Shown here piece by piece: positions 51,959 through 60,850 of a DNA stretch of 64,000 nucleotides; the first letter of the stretch is position 1; each line of letters opens with the position of its first letter. The notes under the pieces are model-generated. The model had not been told where the DNA came from and made no database searches. It saw only the letters and a program-made list of their open reading frames with translations. Origin of the DNA: Aquamicrobium sp. Lineage in GTDB: Bacteria > Pseudomonadota > Alphaproteobacteria > Rhizobiales > Rhizobiaceae. The stretch is taken from NCBI RefSeq assembly GCF_023954335.1, contig NZ_JAMLIE010000003.1, positions 1 to 64,000 on the forward strand, in the 5' to 3' direction. Both the position numbers and the translations under genes were made by a program.

Positions 51959-52360
51959 ATGCCAGCGCCCGACGATTACGCGCCACCCTACAGCGGCTAC
52001 CTTGAAGGCTGCGCCGAGCAGCGCCTCGTCATGGCGCGCTGCGACGATTGCGCGAGCTGGCAGCTCCCCGCCTTCTTCACCTGCCGCGCCTGCGGCGGCC
52101 GCGACCTGTCACCGGCCACGGCGTCGGGGCGCGGCACGGTCGCCTCCTTCACCGAGGTCCATCGCGGCTCAAACGCCTTCTTCGCCGCGCGCACGCCCTA
52201 CGTGATCTGCCTCGTCGACCTCGACGAGGGGCCGCGGCTGATGATGCAGGGCAGGGGGCGGGTGGCGATCGGCGCCGCGGTCACGGTCGGCTTCGCCGCC
52301 GACACGCCGGACGGGCAGCCCGCGCCCTTCGCCGCCGTGGAGAGCCCCGATGCTGTTTGA
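51959..52360 (+). CDS. OB-fold/DUF35 zinc-ribbon partner of the thiolase
   Basis: A 133-aa protein: N-terminal rubredoxin-like ribbon with C-x2-C pairs (A-R-C-D-D-C and C-R-A-C), then an OB-fold with G-R-G-T-V-A-S-F-T-E-V. It starts two bases after the thiolase stop. In steroid degradation the comparable Ltp2-ChsH2 pair is a retro-aldolase complex; the same kind of complex is likely here. Confidence 0.88.
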   Translation: MPAPDDYAPPYSGYLEGCAEQRLVMARCDDCASWQLPAFFTCRACGGRDLSPATASGRGTVASFTEVHRGSNAFFAARTPYVICLVDLDEGPRLMMQGRGRVAIGAAVTVGFAADTPDGQPAPFAAVESPDAV

Positions 52361-52742
52361 CGATTTCGTCGAGAACCGCAAGCTCGGCGAGAGCCGCTAC
52401 CGGATCCGCCCGGACCTCGTCGCCCAGTGGCGCGACCTTTACGGCCGCGCGTCCGGCGCCGCCGCGGGCGGGCGCATCCCGATCGGGTTCCTGCCCATCA
52501 TCAAGATGTGCGCCTATATGGAGGCCTGCCCGGTCAGGCCTCCCGGCAACATCCATGGCGAGCAGAGCTACGACATCGGCGACCTGCCGAGGATCGGCGA
52601 CACCGTCGTCACCGACGTCGAGTGCGCCCGCAAGGAGGTGCGCAACGGCCGCCGCTGGATCCACATCCGCACCCGCACCTATGACGGCGAAAGCGGCCGC
52701 GAATACGCGACGGGCACCATGAAGATCGCCTGGGCGAGGTAG
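52350..52742 (+). CDS. Hot-dog fold protein (MaoC-like)
   Basis: A 130-aa protein with I-G-F-L-P-I-I-K-M and S-Y-D-I-G-D-L-P-R-I-G-D-T-V-V-T-D-V, hot-dog-like strands, but without the full D-x4-H pair of hydratases. It overlaps the DUF35 gene by 11 bases. It is probably one subunit of a heteromeric enoyl-CoA hydratase with one of the next two proteins. Confidence 0.65.
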   Translation: MLFDDFVENRKLGESRYRIRPDLVAQWRDLYGRASGAAAGGRIPIGFLPIIKMCAYMEACPVRPPGNIHGEQSYDIGDLPRIGDTVVTDVECARKEVRNGRRWIHIRTRTYDGESGREYATGTMKIAWAR

Positions 52743-52751
52743 GACGACACG

Positions 52752-53117
52752 ATGAAACCGCAAAGCCTGACGATCACCCAGGCGGAGATCGACTTCTACG
52801 CCCGGCTGACCAACGACGCCAATCCGATCCATACCGACCCGGACTTCGCGGCGTCGACGGCGATGGGCGGCACGATCGCGCACGGCACCATGTCGCTCGG
52901 GCTGCTGTGGATCATGATCGAGGACCTGTGCCCCGGCAATGTCTGCCCCGCGCGGCTGCGCGTGCGGTTCACGGCGCCGGTCCGGCCCGGCGACACGGTC
53001 ACGGCCGGGGGCGAGTTGTCGAAGGGGACAGGCGACTATAGCGTCTGGGTCCGCAACCAGCGCGGCGAGACGATCATCGGCGGAAAGCTGGAACTGTCCG
53101 GGGAGCTGCAGGCATGA
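52752..53117 (+). CDS. MaoC-family (R)-hydratase-like protein
   Basis: A 121-aa hot-dog protein with N-D-A-N-P-I-H-T-D-P-D, the catalytic Asp/His motif of MaoC hydratases, then G-G-T-I-A-H-G-T-M-S-L. It probably hydrates or dehydrates an enoyl-CoA. It overlaps the next gene by four bases. Confidence 0.9.
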   Translation: MKPQSLTITQAEIDFYARLTNDANPIHTDPDFAASTAMGGTIAHGTMSLGLLWIMIEDLCPGNVCPARLRVRFTAPVRPGDTVTAGGELSKGTGDYSVWVRNQRGETIIGGKLELSGELQA

Positions 53118-53566
53118 GCACGCTGTATTACGAGGACATCGAGACCGGCGCGCGCTGGCGCACGGCCGGCCGCACCGTCACCGAGGCCGACAGCACCATG
53201 TTCTCGATGCTGTCGGGCGACTGGAACCCGATCCATTGCAACGAGGACTACGCGCGCCGGAGCCGCTTCGGCCAGCGCATCGTCGCCGGCATCTTCGGCC
53301 TGTCGCTCATCACCGGGGCGATGAACCAGTGGGGCATATTCGAGACCTCGGCGCTCGCCATGCTCAACATCCGCGACTGGCAGTTCAGGAAGCCGATCCT
53401 GATCGGCACCACGCTGATCGTGCAGATGGAGATAACCGGCAAGCGGCTCGTCTCGTCCGGCGCGACCGGGATCATCGAGCGCCGGTTCGACCTCCTCGAT
53501 CCCGCCGACGAGGTGATCCAGACCGGCTTCAGCGACATGATGATCGCCCGCAAGCCCCAGCCCTGA
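53114..53566 (+). CDS. MaoC-family (R)-hydratase-like protein 2
   Basis: A 150-aa hot-dog protein with F-S-M-L-S-G-D-W-N-P-I-H-C-N-E-D and I-V-A-G-I-F-G-L-S-L, again with the Asp/His motif. Two such proteins plus the 52350 product suggest a multi-subunit hydratase. It is the last plus-strand gene of the cluster. Confidence 0.9.
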   Translation: MSTLYYEDIETGARWRTAGRTVTEADSTMFSMLSGDWNPIHCNEDYARRSRFGQRIVAGIFGLSLITGAMNQWGIFETSALAMLNIRDWQFRKPILIGTTLIVQMEITGKRLVSSGATGIIERRFDLLDPADEVIQTGFSDMMIARKPQP

Positions 53567-53605
53567 GGATCGACGGCGAACCGGGCCGGCTCCGTCGCGC
53601 GCTTC

Positions 53606-54925
53606 TCAGCGCCCCACGGTGCGGCCCTGCGGCGGCAGGACGGTCTCGCCGCCGCTCGCGACGAGCTGGCCGCGCAGGAAGGTCGCCTCGATCCGGCCGG
53701 TGAAGTCCTCGCCGTCGAAGAGCGACCAGCCGCAACGGCTGCGGAGCCATGTTTCGTCGACGCGCCATGTCCTGCCGAGATCGACGAGGACGATGTCGGC
53801 ATGCTTGCCGACGGCGATCTCGCCCTTGTCCTCGAAGCCGAGAATAGCGGCCGGCGTGGAGGAGAGGGCCGCGACGGCGCGCCCGAGCGTGATGCGCCCC
53901 TGCGCCACCGCCGTCAGCATGAACGGCAGGGACGTCTGGACGCCGGGAATGCCCGCCGCGCCCTTGGGATAGGGCACCTGCTTCTCCTCGGGCAGGTGCG
54001 GCGCGTGGTCGGTGCCGATGGCATCGATGACCCCGGCATTCAGCGCGTCCCACAGCGCGCTGCGATGCTCTTCGCCGCGAATGGGCGGGTTCATCAGCGC
54101 CAGCACGTCGAAGCGGTCGTAGACGCCGGGCGCCGCGAATGCGAGGTGGTTGATCGTCACGTCGCCCGTCGCGACGTCGCGGCTCCGCGCCAGCAGGGCG
54201 CATTCTTCGGCTGAAGACACGCCCATGACGTGGACGCGCTTTCCGTGGCGCCGCGCGGCGGCGACCACGCGCTCCAGACCGATGCAGGCCATGCGCGGGT
54301 CGCGCCAGTCGCCGTGCGAGCGCACGTCGCCGGGGCGGATGTGCTCGGCGGCGCGGGCGTTGAGCCGGCTTTCGTCCCCGACATGGACCATGACGCGCCG
54401 GGCGACGCGCCGGAAGATCGCGTTGATCAGGGCATCGTCGTCGACGACGATGCCGCCCGTGGTCGTCGACATGAAGATCTCGATGCCGGCGCAGCCGGGC
54501 GTCGCCTCCGCCCCGGCGAGCAGGTCGAGATTGTCGACGGTCGCGGCGAAGGCGAAGGCGGCGTCGCAATGAAGCCGGCCTTCGGCCAGCGCGATCTTCG
54601 TTTCGAGCCCGGCCGCGTCCGCCACCGGCGGGCTGGTGTTGGCCGATTCCATGACGCAGGTGACGCCGCCGAGGATCGCGGCGCGCGAGCCGCTTTCGAT
54701 GTCCTCCTTGTGCGTCATTCCCGGTTCGCGGAAGTGAACCTGAAGGTCGATGCATCCGGGCAGGGCGTGCAGCCCCTGCGCGTCGACGATCGCCGCCGCC
54801 GCGTCGGGCGACAGCGCGCCCAGCGCCGCGATCCTGCCGTCGCGGATGCCGATGTCCAGCCTTTCCTCGCCGCCCCTGCCGACGACCGTCGCGCCGCGGA
54901 TCACCGTGTCGAATTGCGTTGTCAT
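53606..54925 (-). CDS. Dihydroorotase/hydantoinase-type amidohydrolase
   Basis: A 439-aa cyclic-amidohydrolase with GGAGGA before the ATG at 54925. The first metal motif reads D60-L-Q-V-H64-F-R-E-P-G, with Gln in place of the first His; such Q-V-H variants occur in dihydroorotase-type groups. Later metal ligands include H-V-G-D-E, N-H-L and G-T-D-H-A-P-H. It opens or closes cyclic amides or ureides. It is convergent with the CoA operon and upstream of the truncated DUF1445 gene, which may point to a cyclic amide, hydantoin or lactam substrate. Confidence 0.85.
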   Translation of the reverse strand: MTTQFDTVIRGATVVGRGGEERLDIGIRDGRIAALGALSPDAAAAIVDAQGLHALPGCIDLQVHFREPGMTHKEDIESGSRAAILGGVTCVMESANTSPPVADAAGLETKIALAEGRLHCDAAFAFAATVDNLDLLAGAEATPGCAGIEIFMSTTTGGIVVDDDALINAIFRRVARRVMVHVGDESRLNARAAEHIRPGDVRSHGDWRDPRMACIGLERVVAAARRHGKRVHVMGVSSAEECALLARSRDVATGDVTINHLAFAAPGVYDRFDVLALMNPPIRGEEHRSALWDALNAGVIDAIGTDHAPHLPEEKQVPYPKGAAGIPGVQTSLPFMLTAVAQGRITLGRAVAALSSTPAAILGFEDKGEIAVGKHADIVLVDLGRTWRVDETWLRSRCGWSLFDGEDFTGRIEATFLRGQLVASGGETVLPPQGRTVGR

Positions 54926-55002
54926 GGGGTTCCTCCGGGGTGGACGGCCTGCGGGACGGGGCAGGCATCCCGGTCGCCGTGGAGCGGCCGGGACAGCCCG
55001 GT

Positions 55003-55476
55003 TCAGATGATTGCCTGGGTTGCGGACAGATGATCCGTCACCAGCATGTGGCTCGGATTGTGGGTGATGCAGATGCGCGGCTTCGCCTGGCGGATGGCGC
55101 TCTGGGGCGTGACGCCGCAGGCCCAGAACACCGGGATCTCGTCGTCGCGCATGTCCGAGGCGACGCCGAAATCGTGCTTGTCGATGTCGATGCCCAGAAG
55201 GTCGGGCCGGCCGATATGGACCGGCGCGCCGTGGACGGAGGGGAAGCGGGTCGTGACCTGTGTCACCCGCACCACGTTGGCCGGGGAGAACGGCCGCATC
55301 GACACGACCATGCCGCCGCGGAACGGGCCGCTGGCCTTGGTCTCGATGTTGGTGATGTACATCGGGCAGTCGACGCCGCTCTCGACATGCCGCATCGGCA
55401 CGCCCGCGTCGAGGATGGCCTGCTCGAAGGAGAGCGAGCAGCCGATGACGAAGGCGACGAAGTCGTCCTGCCACAG
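55003..55476 (-). pseudogene. DUF1445/D-glutamate-cyclase family gene, truncated by IS21
   Basis: The minus-strand frame has F-V-I-G-C-S-L-S-F-E, R-H-V-E-S-G-V-D-C-P-M-Y, F-R-G-G-M-V-V-S-M-R and I-C-I-T-H-N-P-S-H-M, all hallmarks of the putative hydro-lyase/D-glutamate cyclase family (about 260 aa). Only the C-terminal ~157 residues remain; the 5' part is cut at 55476 by the left end of IS21 copy 2. It lacks a start and is unlikely to be functional. It is separated from the amidohydrolase by 77 bases on the same strand. Confidence 0.85.
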
Positions 55477-55597
55477 TGAGAACGGCGGTGGAAAACTAGA
55501 CCACGGTAGCGGCGGGATAGTCCTGCTGCGGGCGGCGTAAAATCCGGCCACCTATTTCCCTTCTGCGCAGCGCAGGGAGGGATGAGGGATCTACACC

Positions 55598-57075
55598 GTG
55601 GAATTATATCTGAAGGTTCGGGTTGCTTGCGACGGGGGCATGAGCCAGCGCGAGGCATCCAGGCATTTCAAGCATCTCACGCGACACGGTTCGCAAGATG
55701 ATGGCTTTCTATTCGGTTCCGCCCGGCTATCGGCGGCAGGCTCCGGTTCATGTCCGAAGCTGGACGCGTTCATCGCGATCATCGATCGTTGGCTTGAGGC
55801 GGACTGGGCGGTTCCGCGTATGCCAGCGCCATACGGCCAAACGGATCCGATCAACACGAGCTGGCACGGGCATCACCGGCGGCTATACGATCATCAAGGA
55901 CTACATAAACATCGATGACGCGTTAGGAGATGTTCACGCGGTTAATACGGCACCCGGCCGGGCACGCACAGGCCGACTTTGGCGAGGCTATGGTGGTCAT
56001 CGGCGGCGTGGAGCAGAAGGCGCACTTCTTCGTGCTCGATCTGCCGCATAGCGACCGTTCTATGTTCGCGCCTATCCTGCGGCTGCAGCCTGAGGCCTGC
56101 GGACGGCCATATCCATGCCTTCGCCTTTCTTCGGCGCCGTGCCGCAGTCGACGTTTCCATGACAGGTCCACCGTTGCCCGGTGGCGAAGATCCTGCCCGA
56201 CGGCACGCAGCGGGCGGCGCTGTTCAGCGGCTTCCTGTCCCACTCATCTGATCCGGGATCGCCATGCCCGTCCCGGCAAGGCAACACGACAAGGCAGCGT
56301 TGAAGGACTGGTCGCCATGCCTGGCGCAACTTCACGGTGCTGATCCCGCGCTTTGCATCGTGGGACGAGGTTCAATCTGTGGCTTGAGGAGCAGTGCCGT
56401 AAGCGCCAGAGCGACCGGCTGCGGGCACGAGGCGACGATCATCGGCGAACGCTTGCTGCGCGATCTGCCGCGATGCGGCCGCTGCCGGCATCGCCCTTCG
56501 AGGCCTGCGACCAGGCCAGCGTCGTCCTGCAGGCGCTGGTGCGTCGCCAGGACCAACGATCGCACCCCAGTTCCGTCGCCCACACATGCGGGACGTTTGA
56601 ATCGTGGCCGCTCGACGCGGGTGGTGATCGGCTGCGGCGGGGACATCATTGCCCGCCATCCGCGCAGCTAGAGCGCGAAGAGGTTGTCTTCGATCCGTTG
56701 TATTACCTGCCGCTGATCGAGCAGAAGATCAACGCGCTCGACCAGGGCGGTCCTTGCAGCAGCCAACTGCCGGAGGCGTTCGATCACACTGCGCCGTCTC
56801 ATGGAGGTCGCGACGAACAGGGCTGGCGCGCCCGCTGCGCGCGCTGCGCCTGATGGAAAGCTTCGATCTGGCCGACCTGCACGCAGCCGTGAAGCAGGCA
56901 CTGACCGGGCGTCGATCGGTCGATGTCACTGAAGCACCCGTCCTGTGCTCGGCCGAGCGCAGGCCGCCCAGGCTGGCACCTGACATCTATCCCTATCTGC
57001 TCCAGAGCCACCGTCGAGACGACGTCGGCCAAGGCCTATATGCGCCTGCTGATCGAGAGAACTGGCAGGAGTGGG
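55598..57075 (+). pseudogene. istA: istA, multiply frameshifted
   Basis: Recognisable pieces of IstA in successive frames (for example M-E-L-Y-L-K-V-R-V-A, H-P-A-G-H-A-Q-A-D-F-G-E, W-L-E-E-Q-C-R-K-R-Q), broken every few tens of codons. Cannot yield an active transposase as read. Confidence 0.85.
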
Positions 57076-57815
57076 CGATGCTCCGAACTCCTGCTCGTTC
57101 ATCACCTCAAGACCTTGAAGTTCGCCGACCTTCCTGCGTGCGAGCACTGGTTCGCCTGGCAATGCGCGCGGTTCGAGGGCGCGGATCATGTTCGCTATCT
57201 TGCCAGGCTGTCGAGCTGGAACTGATCGACCGGGAGCGCAGGATGGTCGAGCGCCGTGCATCATGCTGCGAAGTTCCTGGCCGCCAAGAGCCTCGACATG
57301 CCGACTTCTCGCCATCCCGAAGCTCAACAAGATGCTGGTGCTGAACCGGCGCGCCGCGAACTGGATCGAGCGCCGCGAGAAACGTCATCGCGTCAGCCCA
57401 GCGGCACCGGCGACCCATGTTGTCGATCGGTCCTGGCCTGGCAGCCTGCCAGAAGGATCCGGCTTTACCACGGCGGCCGCTCGTCAGCGATGATGGAGGC
57501 CCGCGACGAACGTCGTCTGTCTTCCAGCTGCGCTGGATGGCCGCCACGAAATGCTCATCATCGACGAGTTGGGCTTTTGTGCTGCTGTCAAAGACCGAGC
57601 GAGCTTTCGTTCGAACTGGTCTCCCACAGTGAACGCGGATCGACGCTGATCACCAGCAATCTGCCCTTCGACGAATGGACCGAAACGCTGGAACGAGGCC
57701 TCGTTGGTACGCGCCTCGGGACCGCCTGACCCACCACGTTCGCACCGAGATGAATGGCGACAGCTATCGCCTCGCGCAAAGCAGGGCCCGAAAAGCCGCC
57801 GACACCACCCCATAA
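57070..57815 (+). pseudogene. istB: istB, multiply frameshifted
   Basis: Pieces such as L-L-V-H-H-L-K-T-L-K and S-T-L-I-T-S-N-L-P-F-D-E-W-T-E-T in different frames. The Walker A region is broken (P-S-G-T-G-D instead of P-S-G-T-G-K-T). Non-functional as read. Confidence 0.85.
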
Positions 57816-57938
57816 GAACGCCGACGCCGCATTCGGGAAACTCTGGTCGGGCTACGCCCTCCCGACGTTCCCCGAATGCGCCGCCAAGTGGCCTACTTTT
57901 GCGCCGCCCAATGGCCTGGTTTTGCTCCGCCGTTGACA

Positions 57939-57944
57939 CCAAGC
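57939..57944. repeat. Target-site duplication, right copy
   Basis: CCAAGC immediately after the last base of IS21 copy 2, matching 39962-39967. Confidence 0.65.
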
Positions 57945-57961
57945 CGGCGTCATCGACGCTA

Positions 57962-58492
57962 TCAGGGGAAAATCAACGTCAAATCCGCTCCAAATTTCAG
58001 GTCCGCTACCTTGCAAGCGGTCTGAAGGCGACTCTCAACTTGCTGCTGCGAAAGGTTGGTGTCGTACCACCAACCTTCCGTCAGAACCTCCGCGAACTCA
58101 TCAGCCAAATGCGGTGTCTTCTTGTAGAGTTCCTTGGGGTCTGTAGCCACGATACGCCTCGCGGACGTCTCTTCCTTGGATAGATTGGGAAGAAAGGCCG
58201 GGTCTTGTGCCGCAAGCTCTAGAAGACAGCTCCGATAGGCGCTCTTCAAGCTGGTAAACGAAAAGGATTGGCCGTTAAGCAGGAAGCCATAATCCCCAGT
58301 CGTTCGCTCGGCTCTAGCAACAGTGACACCCTGCTGCTGCATATTTGCGGGTGGGATGATAGCTCCTGTGCCACGCAACAACATTCTACGCAGGATGTCG
58401 TTCTGGCTTTCGTTGAAGCTCTCTCGAGCCGCCTCTATCGCTTTATAGACATCCATATCGATTTTCAGTTGGGTCATAGGGGTTGTGTTCAT
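57962..58492 (-). CDS. Ribbon-helix-helix N-terminal protein, function unknown
   Basis: A 176-aa protein from ATG with GAGGA upstream. The N-terminal ~40 residues (Q-L-K-I-D-M-D-V-Y-K-A-I-E-A-A, then E-S-Q-N-D-I-L-R-R-M-L) look like a ribbon-helix-helix/SeqA-N-type DNA-binding unit. The C-terminal part has S-F-T-S-L-K-S-A-Y, G-W-W-Y-D-T-N-L-S and L-K-F-G-A-D-L-T, a domain I cannot name. Tandem CCTTATAA boxes upstream suggest autoregulation. It lies just outside the composite transposon and therefore belongs to element 2 itself. Confidence 0.65.
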   Translation of the reverse strand: MNTTPMTQLKIDMDVYKAIEAARESFNESQNDILRRMLLRGTGAIIPPANMQQQGVTVARAERTTGDYGFLLNGQSFSFTSLKSAYRSCLLELAAQDPAFLPNLSKEETSARRIVATDPKELYKKTPHLADEFAEVLTEGWWYDTNLSQQQVESRLQTACKVADLKFGADLTLIFP

Positions 58493-58513
58493 AGTCCTCA
58501 CTCACAGTAAATT

Positions 58514-58537
58514 CCTTATAACCCAATCCTTATAAGG
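58514..58537. promoter_or_regulatory. Tandem CCTTATAA operator
   Basis: CCTTATAA at 58514 and again at 58528 within the perfect palindrome CCTTATAAGG (58528-58537), 22 bases upstream of the ribbon-helix-helix start. Paired short repeats at this spacing are typical binding sites for such regulators. The stretch from here to 58753 has no supported gene. Confidence 0.55.
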
Positions 58538-58753
58538 AAAAAGCTAGGGTGTAAAGCGATGTTCCGCTGTGACGCACGACGTATTCACCGTAGCCCGTCG
58601 CAGGACCGAACGGGTCCCCCGGCATCGGCTCGGAAGGGACCCGCGCGAGGGGGGAGTATCGAGCCATTCCGCCCGGAAGCGGCCATATAATAAAGAGCGG
58701 GCGTCGGTGGTGCCGACGCCCGCGCTCTGTTCGGGAATGGCTGGTCCCGCCCG

Positions 58754-58915
58754 TCAGTCGGGCTCGATGGCGATGTGATCCTCGCACTCGCACTCGCCGA
58801 ACTCTTCGAGCGCCGCCTCGATCTCATCGGCGGGGAGGCCCAGCAGCTCCGCCGCCTTCTCGAGCGGGATCCATTCCTCCGCGCCGGTGCGTTTATGCCT
58901 CACCATGATGTGCAT
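58754..58915 (-). CDS. Small acidic conserved protein, element 2 copy
   Basis: A 53-aa protein starting M-H-I-M, with K-R-T-G-A-E-E-W and D-E-I-E-A-A-L-E-E-F-G and an acidic E-C-E-C-E-D end. AGGAGA precedes it. It is the equivalent of 19377-19541, again on the integrase strand, 260 bases downstream of the integrase. Conservation in both elements supports it as a real gene. Confidence 0.7.
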   Translation of the reverse strand: MHIMVRHKRTGAEEWIPLEKAAELLGLPADEIEAALEEFGECECEDHIAIEPD

Positions 58916-59175
58916 CACGTTCTCTCCTGTCCAACAGGACAGGAAAACACGCCCGGAATCGCTGCACAATTATATGCGTGATATCAGATAGTTACACGAA
59001 TTCGGCTTGTTGCGGCGCTGCCACATGCCGTTCCTACGGCACGGGGCGGCCACGGACGGGCGCTGCTGCCGGCACGGCCGCATGGGCCGGGAACCGGCCC
59101 TGCGCCAGCGGGCGTATGGTCGGCGGCGCGCGGCGTAGCCATACCGCGCTGCCCCTGTGCCCGGCGCTCCCTCGC

Positions 59176-60417
59176 CTAGCTCCCGTAGGCCCTGTCCAAC
59201 GCCTCGATAGCGGCGGACCCATCGCGTACGGCCTGACTATAGTGGCTCAAAGTCACGGTCGGGTTCGCATGACCGGCGATCTGCGCGACCAAGGCCACCT
59301 CGATCCCCTGCATCTGCAACGTGGAAATGAACGAATGGCGGGCAGAGTGCGGCGTGACGTAGGGCAGCTTCATCGCCTTGAACGCCGGAGCCCAATACCG
59401 CTTGCGGAAGTTCTGGTAGAGCAGCGGCCCGCCACCGCCGAGGCGCGGCTTCGGCCATTCCTGCAAGCGGCCGGGACCGGGGAAGACGCGGTGCAGCTCC
59501 TTGCCCTTTCGCGGGCAACGGACGCGCCATGCCAGCAGCATCTCGCGCAGGACGGCGCTCATGGGAATGTCGCGGGTGCCTGCCTCGGTCTTGGTCATCT
59601 CCGTGAGCGAGCCGTCGCGCTCCTGTATGCGCCGGATGCGGATGACGTACTTGTCGAAGTCCACTTCGCTCCACAGCAGGCCCAACTGCTCGGACGGCCG
59701 AGTTCCGGCGAGGAAGGCAAAGGCATAGTATATCCCGTGTTCCGCGTCCTCGCGCGCCGCCGCGATCAGCTTGGCGATGTGTTCCGGCAACAAGATTGCT
59801 TTTTTGGCTCTGGATCGGTTGCGCGGCAAGCCTGTGGGAAGGCTGGGGGCTCGGATACCAAAATCTTCCTCGGCAAGCGCGAGGATGGAACGCAAATGGC
59901 TCTTAGCTCTGCTTGCCGTGTACGCGCCGCACTGCTCCGTCACAGTTTTATACCAAGCTCGAATCGTGGCCGTGTTTAGGTCAGTCAGCTTGATGTGGCC
60001 GAGCAGCTTGATGAAACGGGCGTTCTTCGGGGCGATGCCCTTTTCGGTGTAGTCGGCCCTTTCCTGCTTCGTCCCGATCAGCAGCGGGCCACGGATAGCT
60101 CCATTCACGGAGACCTTATATCCCCTCAGCGTCGAAGGCTTGACGCTGCCCTCCTTAGTCTGGAGCCAGTGATCGATGGCCTTGGAGACGATCGGGGCCT
60201 TGCGCTCGTCAATGAAGCTGCTGCCTTCCGCCACCTTCAGCAGCAAGCTGTTACGAAACGCCTCAGCATCCTTCTTGCGGTTGAAGGCGCGACGGCGACG
60301 CTTCCGCGTCTGCGGCTCGCGGTACTCGCAATACCATTGATGATGTTCGCGCACCGTGCCGTCGCTCAGCTTGCGGCGACGCGTCGTGGTCGTAATGGAA
60401 ATCTTGAAGTCGTTCAT
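59176..60417 (-). CDS. Tyrosine recombinase integrase of element 2
   Basis: A 413-aa enzyme with the same organisation and full catalytic set (A-G-T-R-P-S-E, T-K-T-E, H-S-A-R-H, G-H-A-N-P, S-H-Y) as the element 1 integrase. The C-terminal two-thirds is almost identical at the protein level, and the N-terminal arm-binding region differs more. The ATG at 60417 (M-N-D-F-K-I) with AGAGG upstream is preferred over an upstream start. It should act on the same tRNA-Gly sites, so each enzyme could mobilise the other element. Confidence 0.95.
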   Translation of the reverse strand: MNDFKISITTTTRRRKLSDGTVREHHQWYCEYREPQTRKRRRRAFNRKKDAEAFRNSLLLKVAEGSSFIDERKAPIVSKAIDHWLQTKEGSVKPSTLRGYKVSVNGAIRGPLLIGTKQERADYTEKGIAPKNARFIKLLGHIKLTDLNTATIRAWYKTVTEQCGAYTASRAKSHLRSILALAEEDFGIRAPSLPTGLPRNRSRAKKAILLPEHIAKLIAAAREDAEHGIYYAFAFLAGTRPSEQLGLLWSEVDFDKYVIRIRRIQERDGSLTEMTKTEAGTRDIPMSAVLREMLLAWRVRCPRKGKELHRVFPGPGRLQEWPKPRLGGGGPLLYQNFRKRYWAPAFKAMKLPYVTPHSARHSFISTLQMQGIEVALVAQIAGHANPTVTLSHYSQAVRDGSAAIEALDRAYGS

Positions 60418-60742
60418 GGGGAACCTCTCGTCAGACAAAAAAGCCCGAAAAAAATCACGGCGAGGTGACCGGCACAAGTAATCGCCAGAGGCCCGGAGAA
60501 GTCCGTGAAACGACGAAGACTGTAACCGAAACAGTTACCTAGCCCGGTTGTTGGGAAGCAAAGCCGCGAGACGACGCGGCCTCGGGTATTTCGGATTCCC
60601 AGCCCATCGAGGTTGAAATCGTTGTCGGCGAATATCTTGCGGGAACGATGGAAACGACGAACGGCAGAACACCGAAACGGACCGTGGCAAGCGCCGGAGT
60701 AGCGTTCTGGCATTCCGATGGGTCCAGCCCGGACGGCACGGC

Positions 60743-60843
60743 GGACGGACGGACGCCTATAGGGCACCGGTATAGGGGTGCGGCGCGGCGGCGCGGCGGC
60801 ACCTACCCTCCCCCTCCCATAGTGTGTAGGTGTCCGTCCGTCC
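60743..60843. repeat. GGACGGACGGAC-bounded repeat, site C
   Basis: GGACGGACGGACGCC at 60743 and GGTGTCCGTCCGTCC at 60829 enclose CTACCCTCCCCCTCCCATAG. It is nearly the same as site A and in the same position relative to integrase and primase. The remaining part of 60418-60742 holds no gene. Confidence 0.7.
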
Positions 60844-60850
60844 GGGCGCA

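Larger units (their letters stand above)
39968..57938 (+). mobile_element. IS21-flanked composite transposon, ~18 kb
   Basis: Two direct IS21-family copies (39968-42472 and 55477-57938) enclose a catabolic segment (42473-55476). CCAAGC occurs outside both outer ends and not at the inner ends, as expected if the whole unit moved together. The outer genes (39482 lipoprotein, 57962 ribbon-helix-helix) belong to the element backbone or its older cargo. Confidence 0.7.
55477..57938 (+). mobile_element. IS21-family copy 2, interior disrupted by indels
   Basis: Same ends as the intact copy. The first 193 bp (55477-55669) and last 193 bp (57746-57938) are identical to copy 1, while the ~2.1-kb interior has small indels and substitutions throughout, about 43 bp shorter in total. 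No full istA or istB frame survives. The perfectly symmetrical limits do not look like evolutionary decay. Confidence 0.88.
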
